Shown one piece after another: positions 60,601-64,000 of a stretch of 64,000 nt of DNA. Position numbers and translations under genes: made by a program. The DNA lies in contig CM065321.1 of the NCBI GenBank assembly GCA_033032175.1, forward strand, positions 4,796,501 through 4,860,500. The letters run 5' to 3'. Under the pieces are notes generated by a model that did no database searches, was not told the origin of the DNA, and saw only the letters and a program-made list of their open reading frames with translations. This DNA comes from Saturnia japonica. Taxonomy: Eukaryota; Arthropoda; Insecta; Lepidoptera; Saturniidae. Position 1 is the first letter of the stretch. Every line of letters starts with the position of its first letter.

Positions 60601-60803
60601 TATTTTATTTTTATATTGCAAACTGAGTACAGATACTTGGTTAACTAAATAGAATAATTAAAATAAAACGTACTTACCAAGTTTATGAGCAAGCGAGTTC
60701 CTGCGTCGAGAGACCCAACAGGCCAGCGCCACAAGTATTGCGAATGCCAGGGCAGTAGACCCGCATACAAATACCCAGAAGAGTAATCCATGCCATTCTC
60801 CCG
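33573..60803 (-). CDS. Syt4: Synaptotagmin 4-type protein, gene span (start exon not found)
   Basis: Nine exons on the - strand (60803-60678, 59439-59252, 57911-57757, 44767-44633, 37544-37431, 36775-36664, 35764-35637, 35324-35132, 33689-33573) join in phase to 421 residues and a TGA. Order: one membrane helix (about residues 6-30), basic stop-transfer SRRR, a proline- and serine-rich linker (about 45-150), C2A (about 150-275), C2B (about 280-415) and C-terminal WHKL. C2A loop 3 reads LSFDRYSRDE, with Ser (236) where Ca2+-binding synaptotagmins have Asp, a hallmark of the Syt4/Syt11 class. C2B keeps LPKMD, LADPYVK, the KKKTHVKKR patch and LDWD. Family role: a vesicle membrane protein regulating exocytosis, including postsynaptic retrograde signalling in flies. 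The gene spans more than 27 kb; one intron alone is 13 kb. Confidence 0.93.
33789..33912 (-). repeat. SINE repeat B, partial copy
   Basis: Matches the body of 15848-16110: 'gtggcccaagatagt', 'ctctcaagtgcagctgccgg', 'ttattggtgcttgacaac' and 'agattttcaacttg'. The tRNA-like head is missing. In the last Syt4 intron. Confidence 0.55.
33955..34262 (-). repeat. Dispersed repeat C, inverted copy
   Basis: The reverse complement contains 'cgtgacaaacccgccaaagg', 'gtgtttcgggatcagccagt', 'tgaccgtcgatggattactg' and 'tggtcgccgttgtttttggt', in the order of 25880-26120. In the last Syt4 intron. Confidence 0.5.
34302..34500 (+). repeat. Dispersed SINE-like repeat D
   Basis: Contains 'ctctctacttggagttgtcc', 'ttcaccctgtagaagatc', 'ttgtgttgtgttcctcc', 'cattggagtagaggagttca' and 'ccatggtattacaagcatc', as at 15354-15582. 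In the last Syt4 intron. Confidence 0.6.
34533..35029. mobile_element. MITE-like element with about 38-bp inverted ends
   Basis: Left arm 'tctccactacacgtcaacag' then 'atgcatctgtagacg'; right arm reverse-complemented 'tctcctctatacgtctacag' then 'atgcgtccgcggacg'. Arms pair over about 35 bases with roughly seven mismatches. 497 bp, GC-richer than its surroundings, no coding capacity. Flanks 'ttaag' and 'tataag' may be a decayed target duplication. Confidence 0.6.
35132..35324 (-). CDS. Syt4: Syt4 exon, C2B middle
   Basis: Acceptor 'ttttaattccag', donor GAG|gtctct (weak but phase-correct). 193 bp. Encodes [38 protein letters not shown] and [15 protein letters not shown]. Includes the polybasic KKK patch of C2B and two of its Ca2+-loop aspartates (LDWD). 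Confidence 0.95.
35637..35764 (-). CDS. Syt4: Syt4 exon, C2B start
   Basis: Acceptor 'atggtgttaaag', donor GATCC|gtaagt. 128 bp. Encodes [38 protein letters not shown] and the split Pro codon. [13 protein letters not shown] is the classical C2B opening, and MD and LAD supply loop-1 aspartates. Confidence 0.95.
35840..36010 (+). repeat. Dispersed repeat H
   Basis: Contains 'gaacgcgctaatctctgga' and 'aacataaacgtcaagca', the pattern of 13610-13800. In a Syt4 intron. Confidence 0.45.
36664..36775 (-). CDS. Syt4: Syt4 exon, C2A end
   Basis: Acceptor 'tattaaaaacag', donor CTGAAG|gtaaga. 112 bp. Encodes [37 protein letters not shown]. The final strand of C2A plus the short C2A-C2B linker. EIQPRSLK is highly like fly Syt4. 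Confidence 0.95.
37431..37544 (-). CDS. Syt4: Syt4 exon, C2A middle
   Basis: Acceptor 'tatttgcatag', donor GACAG|gttaat. 114 bp. Encodes [37 protein letters not shown]. It carries the Ser of LSFD in place of the first loop-3 Asp. No long open frame covers this exon, so splice logic and homology support it. Confidence 0.94.
37771..37877 (-). repeat. Copia 3' LTR, truncated
   Basis: 107 bp matching 43925-44031 with two differences. On the - strand it starts TGTTGAAGC directly after a purine tract, as a 3' LTR should. Homology to the 5' LTR stops after 107 of about 341 bp; the remainder is missing and the sequence runs into a dispersed repeat fragment (37744-37770). Confidence 0.85.
37878..37888 (-). 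promoter_or_regulatory. Copia polypurine tract
   Basis: On the - strand TTAAGGAGGAG directly precedes the TGTTGAAGC start of the 3' LTR. This is the expected site for plus-strand priming in reverse transcription. Confidence 0.75.
37935..41126 (-). pseudogene. pol: Copia pol: protease, integrase, RT, RNase H
   Basis: Protease: [13 protein letters not shown]. Integrase zinc site: HRRMGH then CEAC. Integrase catalytic residues: Asp in [10 protein letters not shown], Asp in IRSDNGKEF, Glu in [27 protein letters not shown], then YVDDILIF and [12 protein letters not shown]. RNase [16 protein letters not shown] and [10 protein letters not shown]. Damage: a TAT-rich low-complexity stretch near 39965-40015 breaks the frame after integrase, about 20 codons are missing after YKARLV (39170-39270), and TAA/TAG codons interrupt RT and RNase H (around 38490 and 38325). 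The product would normally be a polyprotein processed in virus-like particles. Confidence 0.9.
41048..41866 (-). CDS. gag: Copia gag
   Basis: 272 codons, apparently intact, starting 38 bases after the LTR end. It has the copia-type capsid signature: [20 protein letters not shown] near the start, [15 protein letters not shown], VRDYVTAMM, and a zinc-knuckle-like [14 protein letters not shown] with spacing C-x2-C-x3-H-x4-C, one residue shorter than the usual C-x2-C-x4-H-x4-C. The frame overlaps pol by 79 bases in a different frame. Whether this is a programmed shift or a mutation cannot be told from one copy. Confidence 0.85.
   Translation of the reverse strand: MTDFGNGNNVNTVSVNEKLDAFQGGNMSSSLPTMEKLDGSTDYNTWKFMMELYLIHEDLWEYTMTTPAASDISGCKRYQKARAKICLMVKAHCLVHVRHAKFAKAAFEDKGLNNRCELLSKLVNLKLEQFSTVRDYVTAMMIVAQQLRDLGKDVDDELLATLMLQGLTETFQPMRLAIENTNIELTTDYVKAKLFQMGDAYQAGSSTATNALQAKNKSKNNQQQTWSATKFRTIKCFICDGPHKAKDCPKNPKSKKEALTSLAMATTGKQRS
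41888..41904 (-). promoter_or_regulatory. Copia primer-binding site
   Basis: Directly after the LTR end (CTAACA), the - strand reads GGTTATGTATGCCCAGC. Drosophila copia primes from an internal part of initiator tRNA-Met with a site starting GGTTATG and containing GCCCAG. The match, with a 2-3 base difference in the middle, supports the LTR boundary at 41905. Confidence 0.65.
42222..42227 (-). terminator. Candidate poly(A) signal of the THAP gene
   Basis: AATAAA on the - strand, 16 bases after the TAA. Further copies lie at 42162-42167 and 42148-42153. Confidence 0.45.
42243..42461 (-). CDS. THAP gene exon 4 (coiled coil, stop)
   Basis: Acceptor 'ttttcatttcag'. 219 bp, 72 residues plus TAA. 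Begins [20 protein letters not shown] and ends in the Lys/Arg-rich helix with leucine-type positions L, L, Y, L, Y, L. Confidence 0.8.
   Translation of the reverse strand, partial: VTQPQSPARSNSEIGDVNISDLESVFDTPRKVKLKSQLRRKQLFCEQHVRRMKTLQQKYNRLAKKYESLKSI
42243..43593 (-). CDS. THAP-domain coiled-coil protein, 181 aa, four exons
   Basis: Exons 43593-43517, 43333-43153, 42854-42786 and 42461-42243 join in phase through GT-AG introns: ATG to TAA, 181 residues. Residues 1-86 form a THAP-type zinc domain: Cys9, FP at 27-28, Trp50 in DEFWKPP, and Cys59-x2-His62 (LCSIHFE). The usual first Cys near residue 5 is replaced by Val, so one zinc ligand appears lost. Residues 87-130 are a polar linker rich in Ser, Thr and Pro. 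Residues about 137-181 ([20 protein letters not shown] and [15 protein letters not shown]) are a basic helical, likely coiled-coil segment. P-element transposase has the same order, THAP then leucine zipper, before its catalytic part, which is absent here. Role inferred: DNA binding to element ends, perhaps repression. Confidence 0.8.
42786..42854 (-). CDS. THAP gene exon 3 (linker)
   Basis: Acceptor 'gttctatttcag', donor GACAAT|gtgcgt. 69 bp, 23 codons, phase 0 both sides: [20 protein letters not shown], then SDN. If the donor were not used, the reading would stop 5 codons later (VRAHL), giving an alternative short product. Confidence 0.65.
43153..43333 (-). CDS. THAP gene exon 2 (core of THAP domain)
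   Basis: Acceptor 'ttgtaattttag', donor AAG|gtagat. 181 bp. Encodes [40 protein letters not shown] and [20 protein letters not shown]. Holds the conserved FP, Trp and C-x2-H zinc ligands. Confidence 0.85.
43517..43593 (-). CDS. THAP gene exon 1 (start)
   Basis: ATG at 43593, donor CATCT|gtaagt. Encodes [25 protein letters not shown] and part of Leu. The MPxY...C start and the position of the first intron fit THAP genes. The expected first zinc Cys is a Val here. Confidence 0.8.
43671..43695. promoter_or_regulatory. Perfect 10-bp dyad upstream of THAP gene
   Basis: 'aaaccactct' and 'agagtggttt' flank the 5-base spacer 'attta'. It sits 78 bases upstream of the THAP ATG and 55 bases inside the element end. 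Could be a binding site for the element's own DNA-binding protein or a hairpin. Function is a guess. Confidence 0.5.
44055..44230 (+). repeat. Dispersed repeat G
   Basis: Opens 'actatctggtctcgcagacg' and ends near 'acggttttggaatttatca'. First of two tandem, diverged copies. In a Syt4 intron, just outside the copia 5' LTR. Confidence 0.5.
44358..44520 (+). repeat. Dispersed repeat G
   Basis: Opens 'aagcctagccgacaccgcag', contains 'attcaaggatagcataaat' and ends 'ggtgtcggagtttatccatc'. Second of the tandem pair. Confidence 0.5.
44633..44767 (-). CDS. Syt4: Syt4 exon, C2A start
   Basis: Acceptor 'tttctgcattag', donor ACCAG|gtgagc. 135 bp. Encodes [40 protein letters not shown] and KVKT. Loop 1 keeps DPYVK, but the upstream Asp of Ca2+-binding C2A domains is not evident ([10 protein letters not shown]). 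Confidence 0.95.
45364..45812. mobile_element. MITE, PIF/Harbinger-like, TAA duplication
   Basis: 449 bp. Left end 'gggggcgttcaagtattacg' then 'taacgcaattt'; the right end reverse-complemented is 'ggggccgttcaaatattacg' then 'taacgcaattt' (31 bp, two mismatches). TAA lies directly outside both ends (45361-45363, 45813-45815). Non-coding. G-rich ends and a 3-bp TAA duplication suggest Harbinger type. In the 13-kb Syt4 intron. Confidence 0.75.
45816..46274. other. Syt4 intron, nothing recognised
   Basis: AT-rich intronic sequence without a supported gene or element. Confidence 0.3.
46275..46510 (-). mobile_element. RTE-type LINE 3' remnant
   Basis: The - strand reading contains [20 protein letters not shown] followed by [15 protein letters not shown]. 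The 'RWLDxIxxD' pattern near a basic stretch is typical of the C-terminal end of RTE-like LINE polyproteins. Frame breaks on both sides. Confidence 0.5.
46511..48769. other. Syt4 intron with old repeats
   Basis: Contains a 'ctagctgttgcccacggctt' type repeat at 47326-47520 and a (TCTG)n run at about 47935-47960 followed by a common insect-type repeat body. No gene. The 95-codon frame at 47557-47844 (-) has no recognisable domain. Confidence 0.35.
47326..47520 (+). repeat. Dispersed repeat, 'tagctgtgcccgcgg' type
   Basis: Opens 'tagctgttgcccacggcttc' and ends 'ggttcagccgttacggagga'. Related openings occur at 53430 and 59510. Confidence 0.45.
48770..48880 (+). repeat. Dispersed repeat C fragment
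   Basis: 'caccaggcttagccatgtcg', 'tgttccaggaacagccagta' and 'aatatccagtaatcaaac'. Left unit of repeat C. Confidence 0.45.
48881..50421. other. Syt4 intron, gene-free
   Basis: AT-rich. A fragment at 49541-49575 ('ccggtgaagctctaaaagcc') matches repeats at 8628 and 37744. No gene supported. Confidence 0.35.
50422..51725 (+). mobile_element. DD41D mariner-like transposon, copy 2
   Basis: 1304 bp with 31-bp terminal inverted repeats (50422-50452 and 51695-51725, one mismatch) and flanking TA. Nearly identical to 26610-27916; the length difference is accounted for by a 4-bp insertion there and a 1-bp insertion here. It lies in the 13-kb Syt4 intron, opposite in orientation to Syt4. Confidence 0.9.
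50538..51618 (+). pseudogene. DD41D transposase, copy 2, one frameshift
   Basis: Opens with ATG at 50538, 116 bases inside the element, and reads through the N-terminal helix-turn-helix region ([20 protein letters not shown], then [14 protein letters not shown] and [10 protein letters not shown]). The first catalytic Asp is in LFSDEANF. A 1-bp insertion in the T-run at about 51154-51160 shifts the frame. The rest continues from there to TAA at 51618, with [10 protein letters not shown] and PDLSPLDYF. Full length would be about 350-360 residues, normal for mariner-like transposases. This copy has the intact N-terminal half that copy 1 lacks. DUF4817-type N-terminus plus DDE domain is my family reading. 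Confidence 0.88.
51728..52887. other. Syt4 intron, gene-free
   Basis: AT-rich sequence without a supported gene or element. The 98-codon frame 51588-51884 (-) overlaps the transposon end and is a chance frame. Confidence 0.35.
52888..53048 (-). repeat. Dispersed SINE-like repeat D, inverted
   Basis: 'ctctctactccaaagagttc', 'gtacacaacacaaggttatt', 'cttctgtagggtggaggtat' and 'tccaaagaaatctctc': the reverse complement of repeat D as at 15354-15582. Confidence 0.55.
53161..53352 (-). repeat. Dispersed repeat A, inverted
   Basis: 'gacttcaaaaaaaggagacg', 'atggatgttccgacatataa', 'ctttgtttatgaaccaattt', 'tgaaccttcaacttcgaag' and 'cttcaaaacaattaaagtcg'. Confidence 0.6.
53425..53640 (+). repeat. Dispersed repeat, 'tagctgtgcccgcgg' type
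   Basis: Opens 'tggctgtgcccgcggcttcg' and contains 'aaaatctatccactactttt'. In the 13-kb Syt4 intron. Confidence 0.45.
53641..54814. other. Syt4 intron, gene-free
   Basis: A stretch rich in 'acgtaac' (53686-53870) is probably an old repeat. The frames at 54162-54410 and 54558-54770 (+) show no recognisable domain. Confidence 0.35.
54815..55152 (-). repeat. tRNA-derived SINE
   Basis: Read on the - strand from 55152: 'gtggttgtctagtggtttag' (tRNA-like A box), then about 40 bases later 'ggtacgaactcc' (B-box-like). A body follows with 'ctatcggctgacggtgaagg' and 'ttccctggggaagaggcc'. A classic SINE layout with a tRNA-like head and an unrelated tail. Confidence 0.55.
55153..56045. other. Syt4 intron, gene-free
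   Basis: No gene or boundary-defined element seen. Confidence 0.35.
56046..57315 (-). mobile_element. Mariner (DD34D), about full length, inactive
   Basis: 1270 bp. Ends: left 'ggtccttacctatgaaatta' then 'gcgtttt'; right, reverse-complemented, 'cgtccttacatatgaaattg' then 'gcgtttt' (27 bp, few mismatches). TA lies outside both ends (56044-56045, 57316-57317). It encodes a mariner transposase on the - strand with frame breaks. In the 13-kb Syt4 intron, same orientation as Syt4. A 5' remnant of a related element lies at 11362-11950. Confidence 0.88.
56263..57041 (-). pseudogene. Mariner transposase pseudogene
   Basis: Two frames on the - strand. The first (57041-56844) has the second helix-turn-helix part: [20 protein letters not shown] and [14 protein letters not shown]. 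The second (56820-56263) has [14 protein letters not shown], then [20 protein letters not shown] with the first catalytic Asp. Next comes LLQNNARPH, where the second catalytic Asp of the usual HDNARPH is Asn, and then [14 protein letters not shown] with the third Asp. The spacing to the third Asp is the 34 residues of mariners. The frame break between 56844 and 56820 and the D-to-N change make it inactive. Closest in type to the cecropia/Hsmar1-like mariners, by motif. Confidence 0.88.
57757..57911 (-). CDS. Syt4: Syt4 exon, linker
   Basis: Acceptor 'acgttttttag', donor CTCCG|gtaagt. 155 bp. Encodes [40 protein letters not shown] and [11 protein letters not shown]. The last part ([12 protein letters not shown] with the next exon) is the start of C2A. 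The Pro/Thr-rich part is a flexible cytosolic linker. Confidence 0.92.
58262..58545 (+). repeat. Dispersed repeat C, both units
   Basis: 'tggatcgcaaccatcaaacg', 'ctcggatcagccggtgtata', 'agcgaccatcatgcacattg', 'acacgtcatggtcctctgg' and 'cgggatgagccaacgtatat'. The only copy where both units are seen in order, so it defines the repeat layout. In a Syt4 intron. Confidence 0.6.
58793..58984 (-). repeat. Dispersed SINE-like repeat D, inverted
   Basis: 'cggcccgcctgatggtaagc', 'ggttaccgtaacctatgtac', 'ggtatcactagcgctttgcc', 'aatacaacacaacgttattt' and 'gtatggtggaggtatg'. In a Syt4 intron. Confidence 0.6.
59252..59439 (-). CDS. Syt4: Syt4 exon, proline-rich linker
   Basis: Acceptor 'atgttaatgcag', donor AACCCC|gtaaga. 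188 bp. Encodes [20 protein letters not shown], then a Ser/Pro stretch ending in a [20 protein letters not shown] run. GC-rich relative to the flanks. Low complexity means this part is weakly conserved, but the phases on both sides fit exactly. Confidence 0.9.
59505..59950 (+). repeat. Dispersed repeat, 'tagctgtgcccgcgg' type
   Basis: Opens 'ctagctgtgcccgcggttgt', contains 'tctgccagtgaaagtcccgt' and 'caaaatcggtccaacagttt', and ends near 'cagacagacaaaaacttta'. In a Syt4 intron. The 116-codon frame downstream (60071-60421, +) has no recognisable domain. Confidence 0.5.
60678..60803 (-). CDS. Syt4: Syt4 exon, membrane segment
   Basis: Acceptor 'gttcgttgcag', donor ACTTG|gtaagt. 126 bp. Encodes [42 protein letters not shown] hydrophobic helix of about 25 residues, then SRRR as the cytosolic stop-transfer signal, as in all synaptotagmins. 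It starts in the second base of a codon, so a further 5' exon must supply the start. I did not find it between here and 64000. Confidence 0.92.
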
Positions 60804-61311
60804 CTGCAACGAACACAAACATTTAGTGAACATATAATTATATAAAGTTACAAAACTTAGTTTACGAGTGATGGTAATTAAATAAAGGAGTATAGTAAAG
60901 AATCTCAAGTTTATAAAATAGAAAGTAAAAAATATTTAAAGTAACGCAACATTTGAAATCGTCTTGAATAAAATTATAATATAATTTGGTAATAACATTT
61001 TAGTTATTGTTACTTGCAAAGAGCTAAGTCATTATAATCTTTTCGATCCATATAATTGAGAGGACAAATTGCAAAGTTTTGCAAATTATGTTTATATTAT
61101 CTCCTAGTTACAGTATATTATTAAACTATTTGATTACCAAAACTGAAGTCCTCTTTTATTATCATCATGATTATCAAATTCCACAGACAAAAACAATTTG
61201 GTCGGATATACGGTCTTTCGACATAACTTCCTCTGGAAGAAAATACCTACATCATCACAAAATAACGTATTGAATTGAGTGACCTATTTACTAAACTACA
61301 TAATATTATAG
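60804..61311. other. Syt4 upstream intron, gene-free
   Basis: AT-rich. No convincing start exon (ATG followed by a phase-1 donor on the - strand) recognised here. Confidence 0.35.
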
Positions 61312-61506
61312 ATCTCTGCATTCCCTAATCCAACTGAATTCTCATGTTGATCTCCTTTTCAAAGTCGTACAAAGGTAGGTAAACATATTCTTGCACAACC
61401 TTGCCTACAACTTCAATTTGTCTCATGATGACCGGTAGTTTTGTATATTATTTTACTCTTATCCAAATTCATCCGAAGACCAACGGAGGCCATCGTTAAG
61501 GCTGTT
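61312..61506 (-). mobile_element. RTE-type LINE reverse transcriptase fragment
   Basis: A - strand frame reads SVGLRMNLDKSKIIYKTT, then after a stop EVVGKVVQEYVYLPLYDFEK EINMRIQLD. The 'GLRMNxxKTK' block followed by 'EYVYLG' and 'FEKEINRRIxLGW' is the order in RTE-clade reverse transcriptases. Short, with stop codons. Confidence 0.6.
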
Positions 61507-61616
61507 TATCAAATTTATTACAGTCTAAAACTAAAAATAATTATATAAATTAAGAAACAAATTATTTGCTGCAAACGTATTTTTAATCTAAATCACCTAT
61601 CACTATTCAAATAGGT

Positions 61617-61700
61617 TTAACAGAACCAATGTCACGACCGTGAGTGAGGGGCAGACGAGATTCGCAATAAGCCTCATCGATCGACAAACTCAAACAGAAT
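61617..61700 (+). repeat. Short dispersed repeat, two copies nearby
   Basis: 'accaatgtcacgaccgtgag' and 'cgagattcgcaataagcctc' recur in diverged form at 62610-62690 ('caatgtcacgaccgtgagag', 'cgagattcattacgagccag'). Confidence 0.45.
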
Positions 61701-62109
61701 CAGGAACCTAAAATAGATCCTCCCTGCACGTTGATACACAGAGATGAGGAGGATTGGTATCACGATGATATTTAGTGACATTATCCGTACATCATCACTG
61801 ACAACATAATATTATTCTGAAAGAAGGATTCTAAAAACAATTTAATTTATTATTATTATTATTTTTTTTTTTATTCAGGACCGTAAAAAAAATTTTTTTT
61901 CTTTTTTAAAGTTCTATTTTAGTGTACTGTTTGTTTAATGGTGATTATATAGACATAATATCGAAGTATCGATTATCCAGTTTTCGCGTAATATCATATT
62001 TTTCAGGATTAGAAATAACGTCAACAGGATTGAAAAGCGACAAATTTTAGTTTGTGATAGTGTAACAATTAGATCATTCTCTGGGTGTAAGATACAAAAA
62101 TTGTTTTCA
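61701..62109. other. Gene-free sequence
   Basis: Contains a T-rich stretch at 61845-61905. No gene seen. Confidence 0.35.
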
Positions 62110-62425
62110 ACTGAATCGCAACCACCATACAACAGGTTTAACCCTCGCAATAGGGACACGTTTAGGTATATAGCGTCGGATTCCAGGATCAGCCAGTATA
62201 AATCCAGTTATCTAGCGGTGTGGTAGAGAGATCTGTACATTCTGTAAATACTCAACAGGGTCGCGAACACTGCGATAAACCCTTCACAGTAACTTTTTTG
62301 TATGGTCGTGTTTCGGGATCAGGTAGTGTCTTGTGCCGATATCCCAGAGGTGACCGTTTTATTTATTGTGCGTGTATTGCACCATTAGCCACAGTGCTAC
62401 TAGTAATAAAAGAATCTCAATCGAG
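62110..62425 (+). repeat. Dispersed repeat C
   Basis: 'tgaatcgcaaccaccataca', 'aggatcagccagtataaatc', 'gtcgcgaacactgcgataaa' and 'gtgtttcgggatcaggtagt', ending near 'agccacagtgcta'. The open frame at 62220-62462 is inside this repeat and is not a gene. Confidence 0.55.
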
Positions 62426-63117
62426 GCCCGTGATTATTGAATTAAGTCTTGAACCAAAATAAGATATAATCAAAAGTGTTTGATATTTTCTTAAATGCAA
62501 CGATTATTTACTTATTTTTACATACAAGTAACAATTTAATCCCACAAATTAAAGAAAACCGTAACCGACCCACCAATATTGGTTTGCGCGTACTGAATGA
62601 CCTTATTCAAACAATGTCACGACCGTGAGAGATAGCCGAGATTCATTACGAGCCAGACGATCTGCACATAGTATTTCAAGCTTAACCCAAACCTCAAATC
62701 TTAATACCTGAAACACGCGCGTAACAACGCTACTTGGTACCTTTACGACTATTTTATACAGCCCATTCCAATGCTACATAAGACTCCTTTACCCAAGAAT
62801 CAAAATAAATAGATGACGAGATTTACGTGAATGCTAGCGAGTCCTGGATACAACTCCATAACTGTACATCCACTAAAAATATATGTACCTAATTAACACT
62901 TTAAAAAATAATTAATAAATCGACTCCTTTATTACGTATCTCGAAAGAGAAAACCAATAGCACGAATAGCTTAATATAGGCTTCAAAATGGCATATTCAT
63001 ATTACGTATCTTGTGCCAGCCATTATATATCAAACATAAAATATTATGGATTTACCATTTCAAAACCTACATTTTATCTATTTCTGCTATCGCATAATCT
63101 TGCGAAATACGTAATTA
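62426..63117. other. Gene-free sequence
   Basis: Holds the second copy of the short repeat at 62610-62690. Nothing else supported. Confidence 0.35.
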
Positions 63118-63215
63118 GAGGGGCCGATCGAGTTTCTTGCCGGATCTTCTCAATGAATGGGATGTTTTCTGAAGCTGTGGTTGTGTCTTAACATTCATTG
63201 GTTAGTGCCTTTAAA
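63118..63215 (+). repeat. Dispersed repeat L
   Basis: 'ccgatcgagtttcttgccgg' and 'gggatgttttctgaagctg' match the start of the copy at 9425-9548; the tail is diverged. Confidence 0.5.
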
Positions 63216-63505
63216 TTTCCGAACTTAAATTTAATCAACTTTTGTGTTTAAAAATAAAAATAAAAACATTATCTTTAAATCCGTACAAAGTGTGAATACG
63301 TCGATAAATCGAAAATGTATACTTTTCAGGATGACCATTTTAAAGTTTACATTTCACTGTTAAGTCCTATTTAAAAAATCACAAGTGCCGTGTACCTAAT
63401 ATAGTAAACCTATCTATTTAATCATTTATTTACGATATAAATAAGGCAACCGAGGTGCAAATTTTAAATAATTTTGAAATTTGGTTTAGCTAAGTGCTCC
63501 AGCGT

Positions 63506-63890
63506 ACTAGGCAGCCGAAATATTGAGCAGCCAGTCGATCTCGAGGGCCAATCCTGACTCTTCAGCCGAGAGATATGGACATTATCGATTTAGAAGATGT
63601 TATAATTGTTCACCTTTTGTCTCCTAACAAATGCAATACAAATACAAGATAATGGGTTCATCCTCTTTCTCACATTATATTTATGATCTCTTTCCATCGC
63701 CTTCTCTTCACATCACGATCATTGTGTTCTTCTGACGATATAATATCTCAAATTGATTTTAGTTTCGGAACATACTTTCGCCTTGTCTCGCTTGAGCTGA
63801 GTGCAGCCTACTGGCTGCCACAGCCAGGAATTTTGTTTGCTTCGTGCGCGAGTTTCAATGAGCCATGATATGTCGAATTGGCTGCCTAGT
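63506..63890. mobile_element. Possible MITE with short inverted ends
   Basis: 'actaggcagcc' at 63506-63516 and 'ggctgcctagt' at 63880-63890 are perfect 11-bp inverted copies about 385 bp apart, with weaker pairing on both sides. Target duplication not identified. Confidence 0.4.
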
Positions 63891-64000
63891 TCGCGGGGAG
63901 ACTAAATTAAGTTGTCAACCTATTCACGCCTTGTACGGTTAAACATATACATCAAACTATTATATATCTATGTATTATAAATAACTTTCATATCTATAAA

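Noticed and set aside
1..64000. CRISPR arrays, bacterial operons, ribosome binding sites or origins
   Set aside because: None seen; the window is eukaryotic, with introns and polyadenylation signals.

Overview
This window looks like a piece of an insect nuclear genome, most likely from a moth or butterfly. It is AT-rich, its genes are split by long introns with GT-AG junctions, and it is crowded with short interspersed repeats and transposon copies of kinds common in Lepidoptera (tRNA-derived SINEs, RTE and R1-like LINE pieces, mariners, MITEs). Order-level placement is inference from the repeats, not from a database match.

Two host genes are well supported. On the + strand, four exons between 14162 and 17991 encode nearly all of a TNFAIP8/TIPE-family protein, the homologue of Drosophila sigmar; only the exon with the start codon is missing. 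On the - strand, nine exons between 60803 and 33573 encode a synaptotagmin 4-type vesicle protein: membrane segment, proline-rich linker, C2A, C2B and the C-terminal WHKL motif. Its splice phases agree at all eight junctions. The start-codon exon was not found and probably lies beyond 64000. The two genes converge, with about 15.6 kb between their stop codons.

The rest is repeats and mobile elements. 1-14000 holds SINE, LINE and mariner remnants and a hAT-like MITE inside an older repeat. 18300-33500 is gene-free apart from an old transposase copy at 26610-27916 and several MITEs. The Syt4 introns carry a 6.3-kb Ty1/copia-type retrotransposon (37771-44031), a second copy of the same DD41D transposon (50422-51725), a DD34D mariner (56046-57315), and several MITEs and SINEs.

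The most interesting object is nested. Inside the 5' LTR of the copia element sits a 1778-bp DNA transposon (41973-43750) with about 30-bp terminal inverted repeats and a perfect 8-bp target duplication. It carries a four-exon gene for a 181-residue THAP-domain plus coiled-coil protein. This resembles only the N-terminal DNA-binding and dimerisation part of a P-element transposase, and no catalytic domain is visible. It may be a repressor-type or non-autonomous P-like element. One expected zinc-binding cysteine appears to be missing.
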